Positions 12,623 to 20,622 of a DNA stretch of 20,622 nucleotides are shown here, piece by piece (the first letter of the stretch is position 1; each line of letters starts with the position of its first letter). The notes below the pieces were generated by a model, which was given only the letters and a program-made list of their open reading frames with translations, was not told the DNA's origin and made no database searches. The position numbers and the translations under genes are program-made. The stretch is from CAYNST01 sp964399955 (lineage in GTDB: Bacteria; Pseudomonadota; Gammaproteobacteria; Pseudomonadales; Cellvibrionaceae): positions 1 through 20,622 of the forward strand of contig CAYNST010000060.1 of assembly GCA_964399955.1 (NCBI GenBank). Direction: 5' to 3'.

Positions 12623-15149
12623 TTAGTCCAAGACTTTTATATCGACATTCTGGTCATTGGTGTTAATGAAAAATTCCGATGTGCCCATGGTCAGATGTGT
12701 ATCACCATTGCTGAACACATCCGCCAACCCTCTTGGATCTTCAGGCAAGGGGTTTTCCCAGCCAACCAAATACAGTGCACTGTCGGCATGCGCGGGGTCT
12801 CGTGAAAAAACGATGTTTCCACCTGCCCGCGCATAATAATTGCCGCCTCCGGTAAAAACAGGGGAGTGATGGACGATATCGCCTTGATGAGCAATCAAGG
12901 TGACGTCAAGCGGGGCCACTCCGGTCTCTTGGTCGCTTGAAGCCAGGCCGCGACCTATCAGGGGGATCACTGCCAGGGTGTCTGCTTCAATATGAATGGA
13001 CTGTGACGCTTCTCTAAAGGGGTAGTAGGGCCCCCTGATGGTTACGTCCGAAAGGTCAATGTGCGTTGCACCTCCGCCTCTGATATTGCGAGCTATCGCC
13101 TGCAAATTGCCGTCCAGAAAAATCGGGTAGGCCTGGTCGGTTGCGAGACTGCTTAGCTTGATATAGGGGTTGTCGGATACACGGGATTCGCGCAAAACCG
13201 GCCTGGCTGTGTCAGAGGCATCAGGTTGCACAAACAAATTCAGCCCACCTCCAAGCCAGCCATCTCCAAGTCTTAAAGCGTCACCCAGCGACACGTTTAT
13301 GGCCGCTTCTGCGGTCATAGTGATTTTGCCCAAACTGTTGTGATATTCGTTACTGAACTTGAGATTGTGCGCGTGTATGCCGGCGAAAGAGTGCAGGNNN
13401 NNNNNNNNNNNNNNNNNNNNNNNNNNNNNNNNNNNNNNNNNNNNNNNNNNNNNNNNNNNNNNNNNNNNNNNNNNNNNNNNNNNNNNNNNNNNNNNNNGGT
13501 TGCTCACCGCCAACGGTAATGCTGTGTGCAGCCTCCAACACAACGTGCCCGCCTCCGTAGGTTCTCTGCAGGGATTGATCGTAGATGGTGGTGTTGGACC
13601 GCTCTGAGCTGACGACAAGATCGCGGCCTTTCAGACGCAACTGACCGGGGTAAGGTCGCCACATTACGCCCAGAACATCTGCATAGCCGCTGAAACCTAA
13701 AGTGCCTTCGCTTTCCAAATGCACGGAGCCGCTTTCCGAAGATGCATGCGCCAGCTCGATATCACCTTTGACCACTGTCGACTGAGAGGACCAAACGTAA
13801 ATTGCGCTGCGATTGCCACTTCGCCATTCATCCGTGGGGCCAGCGGCATATAGCCTGGCATTGGTGCCGATTTCTACACTGCGGGTGTCCAGGAGCCTAG
13901 ATGGTAAAGCGCTTCCGCGTCCGCCTACCGTAATGGTGCCCAGTTTCTCGCCTGACGCTACCCGAATAGCGGCGCGTTCGTGCAGTCGAATGTGTTGACC
14001 CAGAAGGGTTACGTCTCCGCTGGAGCCATCACCGGACAGCGCTTCAATCAGGCCCCTATCCATCATGCGCAGTCGACTGGCACCGACCAGAGCAACTTCG
14101 CCGGAGGCTGCGCCGCTGTGGCCACCCCGGGGATCTTTCAAAGCGTTGGCGCGAACGGTGCCGGTATGCAGCACGTCTTCACCCAGCATAACGACCTGTC
14201 CGGCATCAATGCCGGGCTTTGCGTACGGATCTTCCGGGAAGGGGTAGCCCGGCTGTTTAGCACTTGAGACGTCAATGACTCCGCTATTGACCAGGCTGGC
14301 GCCCCGGCCCAGGGTAAAGCTGCCGTCGGGATGCACCTGTACTTCTGTTTTGCTGGTGAGGTCGCCGGTATTAACCGCTTGGCTGAAAATGTCACTGCTG
14401 GCACTGGCTGTCAACAGCACCCGCCCGCTGGCGGCATTGATGGCGCCGGAGTTGAGGACGGCCGGGTCCAGCCCCAGCTCATTCTGCTGAACGTCTTTGG
14501 TGATTTTTACACCCAGCCGGTTGTCTGCATCAAAGGTGAGCACTGCTTCGCGCCCGGCGGCCAGACTTACTGTTCCAAGTTCCGCAGTGATCATGTTTTC
14601 ATTGGCCACTCGTTTGCCGATCATGGCCACGTTGCCGCCGCTGGCTGCTTTGATCAAACCCCGGTTGATGACGATGCCGTCTGTGCCTTCGATAGCTTTG
14701 AAGGCCAGCCCGCCATTGATGAAATCCTGGGGGTTAATGTCCAGCCCCGAAGCCACCAGGCCGTTCACGTTCACCCGTGCCGCTCTGCTGAAAATTATTC
14801 CGTGGGGATTGACCAGGATGACGTGGCCGTTGGCGTCCAGCCGGCCCATAATTTGGCTTGCGTCGTTGCCGATCACGCGGTTGAGCGCCAGCGACTGACT
14901 GCCGGGCTGCACAAACTGCACTTTCTCTCCTGCGTCGATGCTGAACGACTGCCAGTTGATTGCCACCCGGTCGGTTTCCTGGTGGATGAAATGCGTGGTA
15001 CTGCTTTGCCGGAAGGTGGCACTGCCGCCCACAACTTCTCCGCCTGCGGGTGCGGCGTGGGAGTAGTTGCTGAACAGTGTCGTGGCAATAGCAATGGCCA
15101 GGGCGCGGTGGGGTGGGCACAAGGGCGAGCTGACATTATTCTTATTCAT
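12623..15149 (-). CDS. TPS-family exoprotein (filamentous haemagglutinin-type), copy 1, interrupted by an assembly gap
   Basis: A secreted protein predicted to use two-partner secretion. The start (15149) has AAGGAG 8 bases upstream. The signal peptide has a basic N-region and an extended hydrophobic stretch and ends at SHA-AP (about residue 32). The TPS/haemagglutination-activity domain (about 33-290) has SLALNRVIGND, RLDANGHVILVNPHGIIF and GLVASGLDIN; NPHG replaces the common NPNG. The rest is repetitive, as expected for a beta-helix. The gene is split by 100 Ns at 13398-13497, and the two sides are in different frames across the Ns. Alignment by eye with copies 2 and 3 shows about 76 missing residues, so the true protein is about 883 residues. 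No toxin or adhesin C-terminal domain was recognised. Confidence 0.88.
13398..13497. other. assembly gap of 100 Ns
   Basis: Exactly 100 unknown bases, the usual placeholder for a gap of unknown size. The total copy-1 gene length is not a multiple of three with 100 Ns. Comparison with the paralogues suggests about 225-230 real bases, in a multiple of three. Confidence 0.95.
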
Positions 15150-15485
15150 GGTGCTTCTCCTTTTGTTGCTGCCTGCTTTGCGCTAAGCGTTTTGGTTGAC
15201 TGTCAAGTTGGGTGCTCACTCGCACGGGTAGGTCAATTGGTACAGCTCTGTTACTGAACGCATGACTAACGGGTGGTACGTTTTCCAATGTGGAGCGAAT
15301 GGGGCTGAACAGCCGTCCCACGGCCTTTTGGCGAGGCGCGGGAGCACTGGCATGTGCCGACAGTTTGAGTTTCCCGAAAGCATTGGTGAATACTTACAGA
15401 ACCCGTCGCTGTTCCTGCCCGGTTCGATGCAGTGATAAGGCCGTCAGCTTGGCTGGCCGACGACTTGTTTGTTTTCTTCGCAGCC
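15150..15485. other. spacer between TPS copies 1 and 2
   Basis: These 336 bases have no credible gene. A hairpin at 15442-15462 follows copy 2. TTGAC-T-GTCAA is a perfect small palindrome at 15196-15206 that includes a consensus-like minus-strand TTGACA, but no matching -10 lies at the right distance. The AAGGAG for copy 1 lies at the low-coordinate end. Confidence 0.55.
15442..15462 (-). terminator. possible hairpin terminator of TPS copy 2
   Basis: CGTCAGC (15442-15448) and GCCGACG (15456-15462) can form a seven-base stem with one mismatch and a seven-base loop, 23 bases after the gene end. There is no T-tract, so this is weaker than the hairpin after copy 1. Confidence 0.3.
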
Positions 15486-18116
15486 CTAGTCAGCAATTTT
15501 GATATTGGCCGGCTGTCCGTTGGTATTGATCAAAAACTCCGGTGCGCCAATGGTCAGTTGAATATTTCCACCACTGAGTACATTCGCGATGCCGCTTGGA
15601 TCTCCGGGTTCTGGCTCATCCCAGAGCGTCAGATAGAGCACGCTGTTGTCGAATTGCGAATCTCTGGAGAAAAGAATGTTTCCACCCGCCCGGGCAAAAT
15701 AGTTTCCGCCGCCGGTGTATACCGGTGACTGGTGAATGATGTCGCCTTGATGGGCAATGATATTGATGGCTTGGGTAGTACCGAACCCCGACCCGAGTTG
15801 AGGCATCGCTGCCAGAGTATCGGCTTCAATGTGGATGCGTTGCGGATGCCAATCCGAGCGGTCGTAGTTGCGGGATATAATCAAGTCGGACAGGTCAATG
15901 TGCGAAATATCTCCTTCCTCTCTGCTGCGCGCCACGGCCACAAGATTGTGACTTATGTTCAGGTCAGGGATCTCGTCCTTTATCGTGGTTTTTACACGAA
16001 TGTAGGGGCTGCTGGAAGTGAGAGGCGCGCGCAGAGCCGGCCGGGAGATATCGTCGGGGTTTGGTTGGACAAACAGGAACAGACCGCTGCCATCATTATA
16101 AACATTGTATTCACCGCGCACGTGATTGGGTCGATCCAAGGTGAGATCTATTGCGGTTTCCGCCGTCATGGCAATTCTGGACGGCATGGGATAATGGTAG
16201 CTGCTAAGCATGACGTTCTGCCCATGGATACCTGCGAAGGAATGCAGATTCAAGCGGTTATCGCTAAGCAGTTGTGAGTTCTTCAGAAATATCCCGTATT
16301 GGCCCTCCATCGTCAGCGGGCGTGGCGACGCGGTCGGAATTCCAGCGATCAACTCAATACTGCCAAGGTGAGATTGGATTATGGTGTTGGTCAGGCTGAT
16401 GCTTTCGCCGGCATGCAGCCTGAGTGTAGCGCCACCATTGCCGTAAGCGGTTTCCGGTATTCCCAGCTTGAAAATATGATCGTCGTCGCCAATGGTAAGA
16501 CTGTTATCTGCCTGAAGCAGCACAGCGCCCCTGTGAAAGGCACTGCTCAGCGACTGTTCGTTGATGGTGGTGTTGCTGCGCTTTGGCGACACCACAAGGT
16601 CCCGCCCTCTAAGTTTCAGATGGCCGGGATAGGGACGGAACATCACACCGTCGAGACTCGCATGGCCGGAAAACCCTAAAGTACCCTCGCTCTCAATATG
16701 GATGGCGGCGTGGTTGACCAGATAATGCGCCAGCTCCAAACGCCCTTTGACGACGGTTGACTGCGTTGACCAAATGGCAATATCACCCTTGTGATCTGCC
16801 GTCCAGGTCTTTGACGGTCCGGAAACAACCAGATGGGCGTTTGTGCCTATCTCCACGCTGCGCGTATCCAGAAGCCGAGAGGGCTGGCTGCCACCACGCC
16901 CGCCCACGGTGATCTGCCCCAGTTTTTGGCCGCCACCTGCACTGACGGCGGCGCGTTCGTGCAAGCGAATATGCTGACCCAAAAGCGTAACGTCACCGCC
17001 TGCTCCCGTCTCTGACAAGGCTTCCACAACACCGTCACCCATGATGCGTAGACGGCTGGCGCCTACCATGACCACTTCGCCCGAGGCCGGGTCGCCTTGG
17101 CGATAACGGTAAGACGCAGCATCGGGGACGTTGGCGCGAACGCTGCCCGTGTGCAGGATATCTTCCCCCAACATGACCACCTGCCCGGCATCCAACACTG
17201 TCTCAGCAGTGTCATCAAGCACATCGACGCTGGAAACATCAATGTCGCCGGTATTGACCATCTTGGCTCCTCGGCCCAGGGTAAAGCTGCCGTCGCTGTA
17301 CACCAGTACTTCGGTCTTGCTGGTAAGATCGCCCGCGTTGACGGTCCGGCTGAATACCTCACTGCTGACATTGGCGGTCAGCAGCACCCGCCCGCTGATG
17401 GCGTTAATTGTGCCGGAGTTCAAGACCGCCGGGTCCAGCCCCAGTTCTTTTTGCTGCACGTCTTTGGTGATCTTCACGCCCAGCAGACCGTCTGGGTCAA
17501 AGGTGAGCACCGCCTCGCGCCCGGCGGCCAGGGTGACCGTTCCAAGCTCTGCGCTAATCAAGTTTTCATTGATGACCCGCTTGCCAATCATCGCCACGTT
17601 GCCGCCGCTGGCGGCTTTGATCAAACCCCGGTTAATGACTGTGCCGTCGGTGCCTTCCGTCAGCTTGAAGGCCAGCCCGCCATTGATGAAATCCTGTGGG
17701 TTGATGTCCAGACCTGAAGCCACCAGACCGCCCACATCTACCCTGGCGTCTTGGCTGAACACCACGCCGTGAGGGTTGACCAGAATCACATGGCCGTTGG
17801 CATCCAGCCTGCCCAGAATATGGCTGACATCGTTGCCGATTACGCGATTCAGCGCCAGAGACTGGCTGCTCGGCTGCAAAAACTGCACATGTTCGTCAGT
17901 GCCAATGTTAAAGGATTGCCAGTCTATGGCCAGCCTATCCGTTTCTTGATGGATTACGGTTGTTAAACCGTTTTGACTGATACTCCCGCTGCCGCCCACA
18001 ACCTGCCCGTCGGTTGGCGCGGCGTAGGAATGGGCGCTGAAAAACGCCATTGTGATGGCGCAAGTCAAAGCGCGACGGGGAAATTGCAGAGATGAGCGAA
18101 TGTTATTGTTATTCAT
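15486..18116 (-). CDS. TPS-family exoprotein (filamentous haemagglutinin-type), copy 2, complete
   Basis: Complete copy of 876 residues and the reference for the other two. The signal peptide (1-32) ends at HSYA-AP. The TPS domain (about 33-290) includes SLALNRVIGND (86-96), RLDANGHVILVNPHG (103-117) and GLVASGLDINPQDFINGGLAF (130-150). The region about 290-876 is rich in Gly, Ser, Thr and Asn with short repeating strands, consistent with a right-handed beta-helix. The last 100 residues hold the block TGGGNYFARAGGN, shared by all copies, and end at INTNGQPANIKIAD. AAGGAG precedes the ATG. Secretion needs an outer-membrane TpsB transporter, which is not in the window. The likely role is surface adhesion or a matrix function, by family only. 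Confidence 0.93.
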   Translation of the reverse strand: MNNNNIRSSLQFPRRALTCAITMAFFSAHSYAAPTDGQVVGGSGSISQNGLTTVIHQETDRLAIDWQSFNIGTDEHVQFLQPSSQSLALNRVIGNDVSHILGRLDANGHVILVNPHGVVFSQDARVDVGGLVASGLDINPQDFINGGLAFKLTEGTDGTVINRGLIKAASGGNVAMIGKRVINENLISAELGTVTLAAGREAVLTFDPDGLLGVKITKDVQQKELGLDPAVLNSGTINAISGRVLLTANVSSEVFSRTVNAGDLTSKTEVLVYSDGSFTLGRGAKMVNTGDIDVSSVDVLDDTAETVLDAGQVVMLGEDILHTGSVRANVPDAASYRYRQGDPASGEVVMVGASRLRIMGDGVVEALSETGAGGDVTLLGQHIRLHERAAVSAGGGQKLGQITVGGRGGSQPSRLLDTRSVEIGTNAHLVVSGPSKTWTADHKGDIAIWSTQSTVVKGRLELAHYLVNHAAIHIESEGTLGFSGHASLDGVMFRPYPGHLKLRGRDLVVSPKRSNTTINEQSLSSAFHRGAVLLQADNSLTIGDDDHIFKLGIPETAYGNGGATLRLHAGESISLTNTIIQSHLGSIELIAGIPTASPRPLTMEGQYGIFLKNSQLLSDNRLNLHSFAGIHGQNVMLSSYHYPMPSRIAMTAETAIDLTLDRPNHVRGEYNVYNDGSGLFLFVQPNPDDISRPALRAPLTSSSPYIRVKTTIKDEIPDLNISHNLVAVARSREEGDISHIDLSDLIISRNYDRSDWHPQRIHIEADTLAAMPQLGSGFGTTQAINIIAHQGDIIHQSPVYTGGGNYFARAGGNILFSRDSQFDNSVLYLTLWDEPEPGDPSGIANVLSGGNIQLTIGAPEFLINTNGQPANIKIAD

Positions 18117-18446
18117 TTTGCTTCTCCTTGGTGGTTTTGCTGTGGCGCAGCAATGGAGTTAAAAACTTTAACTTGTGTTCGATTGTCTGCCAGAGACTTG
18201 ATGTTGTATAGATAATTTGTTCTGTTGTCGACGAGCGGTATGGCGATGGGAGAGCAATGAGGTGCAGAAAAGTATTGCGGGGTAAGGAGATAGCTGGTTA
18301 GGAAGGCAGATACCTATGAAGATCTTACGTGTTGCTCCGGCGCGCGAAAAAACCGGGACTAAATAATGGTCGCTGAGTACGGTGGCGGTGATTTATGTGA
18401 ACGAGCCGCCAGCCGAGTGGCCGGCGGTGTCATTTGCGTAACGGTC
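18117..18446. other. spacer between TPS copies 2 and 3
   Basis: These 330 bases have no credible gene. A strong hairpin lies at 18406-18427 after copy 3. AGTTAAA (18157-18163) and TTTAACT (18167-18173) form a small palindrome 41 bases before the copy 2 start. No clear promoter pair was found, although a separate promoter for copy 2 would be expected. Confidence 0.55.
18406..18427 (-). terminator. GC-rich hairpin after TPS copy 3
   Basis: On the minus strand CCGCCGGCC and GGCTGGCGG form a nine-base stem with one G-T wobble around the loop ACTC, beginning 19 bases after the gene end at 18447. No T-run follows, so it may be Rho-independent only weakly, or it may protect the RNA 3' end. Confidence 0.5.
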
Positions 18447-20622
18447 TCAATAAGCGGTTCTGATGTTGGCCGGCTGGCCATTGGTATTGATTACGAATAC
18501 GGGTGTGCCAATGGTCAGGTAAATATCACCTCCGCTGGATACATCCGCCTTACCGCTAGCGTCTCCGGGGCTCGAATCTACTCGACCTAGGTAAAGCACG
18601 CTGTTGTCATATTCCGGCTCCGGGGAAAAGACAACATCTCCGCCGGCCCGGGCAAAGTAGTTGCCACCGCCGGTGTACACCGGGGACCGATGGATGATAT
18701 CGCCTTGATGGGCGATAAAGTTGACGTTCACTGAAGGAGTGAAGCCGTTGCCCGATGGTAAACCCCGGCCAATTTGAGGGATCTCTGCAAGGGTGTCGGC
18801 TTCGAGGCGGATGTGGCGGGGATGGCTCGAAAAGCGATCGGAAGCGGTTGAAAGAACCAGGCCGGATAAGTCGACGTGGGTTGCCCCTCCACCCCGTATG
18901 TTTCTGGCCACTGCCGTGAAATTGCCAGCGAAGTGAAGTTCAGAATCCTCTTCAGCGGCGGATCTAATGCGAATGAATGGGTTGTTGAAAACCAGTGACT
19001 CTCGCAGTACCGGTGTGACAAGGTCGGTTTGGTCAGGCTGAACGAAGGCATAGATGTTGCCCAGATTCCAGTAGGAGTGATTGGTGACTCCCTCGTAAGC
19101 GTATTGTCCCAGCGACACATCTATCTGCGTCTCCGCAGTCATTACTGCTCTGGGTGAGGACCGATGATTAGGTCCATTGAAGTACAGGTTGTGGGCGTGT
19201 ATTCCAGCAAAGGAGTACAAAGATGTGGAACGGTTTGACAGCAATTGAGAGTCGGTGATGAAGATGCCGTATTCACCGTCTGCCGCCAGCGGCCTTGGAG
19301 CTGCAGTAGGAATTCCCGCGATCAGCTCTATTTCGGATAGGTGCGCAGAAATGACGGTATTGATCAGGTTGATGCTTTCTCCGGCATGCAGCGTGAAATT
19401 GTGGCCCCACTCACCAACACCACTGGTGGGTCCCACATACAGGGTTTCCTGCTCGGTACCAATTGTAAGGCTGTGGTCGGCCTGCATGACCACAGGTCCG
19501 CTCCAATACGCGTTTTGCAAAGACTGTTCACTGATGGTGGTATTGGAGCCTTCCGGCGTCACCAGTAGATCGCGACCTTTGAGTTTCAGGCGGCCGGGGT
19601 AGGGACGAAACATCACGCCCGATAAATACGATCGACCGGTAAAGCCAAGCGTGCCCTCGCTTTCAACGTGAATGGAAGCTTCGGCGTACATATGATGCGC
19701 CAGCTCCAGCAACCCTTTTACCACGGTGGATTGTGTGGACCAGACGTTAATGTCGCCTCTTTGGTCTATAGGCGAATTTTTTGCCGGACCGGATACAAGC
19801 AAATGGGCATTGGTGCCGATTTCCACCGTACGGGTATCCAGCAGCCGAGAAGGCAGGCTGCCCCCGCGTCCGCCTACGGTAATCTGACCCATGGTATCGC
19901 CACCACCGGCGCTGACGGCGGCGCGCTCGTGCAGGCGAATGTGCTGGCCCAATAGTGTTACGTCAGCGCCTGCACCCGAGCGAGACATCGCTTCAACTGA
20001 GCCGTCGCCCATGATGCGCAGGCGGCTGGCGCCGACCATGACGACCTTGCCGGAGTCAGGGTTGCCCTCGGGATAGCTGAACCAATCAGGTTCGGGCACG
20101 TTGGCGCGAGCTGTACCGGTATGCAGAACATCTTCGCCCAGCATGACCACCTGACCGGCATCGAGGACAAGGTCACCGGTACCCTTGGGTACGTCCAGGC
20201 TGGAAACATCAATAGTGCCGCTATTGACCAGGTTGGCGCCCCGGCCCAGGGTAAAGCTGCCGTCGGTGTGCACCAGTACCTGGGTCTTGCTGGAAAGGTC
20301 ACCTGCGTTGACAGCCTGGCTGAAAACTTCACTGCTGACGTTGGCGGTGAGCAGTACCCGTCCGCTGATGGCATTGATGGTGCCGGAGTTGAGGACTGCC
20401 GGGACCAGGCCCAGTTCTCTCTGCTGCACATCTTTGGTGATCCTTACTCCCAGCATGCCGTCCGGGTCAAAGGTGAGTATCGCCTCATGCCCGGCGGCAA
20501 GGGTTACCGTGCCGAGCTCTGCGGTAATCATGTTTTCATTGATGACCCGCTTGCCGAGCAGGGCAAGGTTGCCGCCGCTGGCGGCTTTGATCAAACCCCG
20601 GTTGATGACCACACCATCGGTG
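18447..20622 (-). CDS. TPS-family exoprotein (filamentous haemagglutinin-type), copy 3, 5' end beyond window
   Basis: Partial gene: the reading frame stays open to the last base, and by alignment with copy 2 about 155 N-terminal residues (signal peptide and most of the TPS core) lie outside. The visible part begins at TDGVVINRGLIKAASGG and follows copy 2 closely to the end at INTNGQPANIRTAY. It shares LHAGESI, AGIPTAAPRPL, SFAGIHAHN and TGGGNYFARAGG with the other copies. The middle and surface segments vary more than the edges. The methionine nearest the boundary is internal, not the true start. Function as for copy 2. Confidence 0.9.
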   Translation of the reverse strand, partial: TDGVVINRGLIKAASGGNLALLGKRVINENMITAELGTVTLAAGHEAILTFDPDGMLGVRITKDVQQRELGLVPAVLNSGTINAISGRVLLTANVSSEVFSQAVNAGDLSSKTQVLVHTDGSFTLGRGANLVNSGTIDVSSLDVPKGTGDLVLDAGQVVMLGEDVLHTGTARANVPEPDWFSYPEGNPDSGKVVMVGASRLRIMGDGSVEAMSRSGAGADVTLLGQHIRLHERAAVSAGGGDTMGQITVGGRGGSLPSRLLDTRTVEIGTNAHLLVSGPAKNSPIDQRGDINVWSTQSTVVKGLLELAHHMYAEASIHVESEGTLGFTGRSYLSGVMFRPYPGRLKLKGRDLLVTPEGSNTTISEQSLQNAYWSGPVVMQADHSLTIGTEQETLYVGPTSGVGEWGHNFTLHAGESINLINTVISAHLSEIELIAGIPTAAPRPLAADGEYGIFITDSQLLSNRSTSLYSFAGIHAHNLYFNGPNHRSSPRAVMTAETQIDVSLGQYAYEGVTNHSYWNLGNIYAFVQPDQTDLVTPVLRESLVFNNPFIRIRSAAEEDSELHFAGNFTAVARNIRGGGATHVDLSGLVLSTASDRFSSHPRHIRLEADTLAEIPQIGRGLPSGNGFTPSVNVNFIAHQGDIIHRSPVYTGGGNYFARAGGDVVFSPEPEYDNSVLYLGRVDSSPGDASGKADVSSGGDIYLTIGTPVFVINTNGQPANIRTAY

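Larger units (their letters stand above)
12623..20622 (-). repeat. tandem triplication of a ~2.97 kb TPS gene unit
   Basis: Three head-to-tail paralogous genes repeat with near-constant period. One 24-base segment in the TPS domain is identical at 14305-14328, 17272-17295 and 20242-20265, giving spacings of 2967 and 2970 bases. Spacers are also alike in size (336 and 330 bases). The coding identity is uneven, and the spacers are diverged, which points to an old duplication with conserved or homogenised blocks. Confidence 0.85.

Noticed and set aside
12435..12626. 63-codon plus-strand open frame in the TPS/ASRT spacer
   Set aside because: It runs through the terminator hairpin and into the TPS stop region, and has no domain and no clear ribosome binding site.
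14331..15257. 308-codon plus-strand open frame opposite TPS copy 1
   Set aside because: It is antisense to the conserved TPS domain, and similar shadow frames occur opposite the other copies. Its translation has no recognisable domain.
12623..20622. Contact-dependent inhibition (CdiA/immunity) system
   Set aside because: The proteins are only about 880 residues, their C-termini are conserved between copies rather than variable, and no small immunity genes follow them.

Overview
The window looks like a chromosomal segment of a Gram-negative, motile, probably gammaproteobacterial organism. The evidence is a complete chemotaxis operon of proteobacterial type, a NarL/FixJ-type two-component system and two-partner-secretion (TPS) exoproteins with Sec signal peptides. 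Genus cannot be set from the sequence alone. Base composition is moderately GC-rich throughout, and no tRNA, rRNA, insertion sequence, phage gene or CRISPR array was seen.

Layout. (1) 1-2307, plus strand: a membrane-bound PAS histidine kinase overlapping its LuxR-type response regulator, with a possible sigma-54 promoter upstream. (2) 2319-11053, minus strand: one compact nine-gene chemotaxis operon. In transcription order it encodes a short membrane MCP-like protein, CheY, a STAS protein, CheA, a full-length MCP, CheW, CheR, CheD and CheB. Several junctions are translationally coupled (ATGA, GTGA or TGATG overlaps). (3) 11054-11404: a regulatory spacer with a strong palindrome. (4) 11405-12244: an RDD-family membrane protein convergent with a homologue of the Anabaena sensory rhodopsin transducer (ASRT); no rhodopsin gene is present. 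(5) 12245-20622, minus strand: three tandem paralogous TPS exoprotein genes of about 880 codons on a regular period of about 2.97 kb. The first is interrupted by a 100-N assembly gap and the third runs off the window.

How the parts work together. Receptors signal through CheW and CheA to CheY. CheR methylates receptors, CheB demethylates and deamidates them, and CheD deamidates them. No cheZ, cheC or cheX gene lies in the operon, but the first MCP-like protein carries a CheZ-like D-x3-Q motif near its C-terminus that could supply CheY-P phosphatase activity. The full-length MCP ends in an xFxxF pentapeptide typical of CheR/CheB tethering. CheA has an inserted segment resembling the MshEN nucleotide-binding fold.

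The main points for a second look are the MCP/CheZ-like hybrid, the MshEN-like insert in CheA, the orphan ASRT homologue, the LOV-like PAS domain lacking the photoactive cysteine, and the TPS exoprotein triplet with no secretion partner in view.
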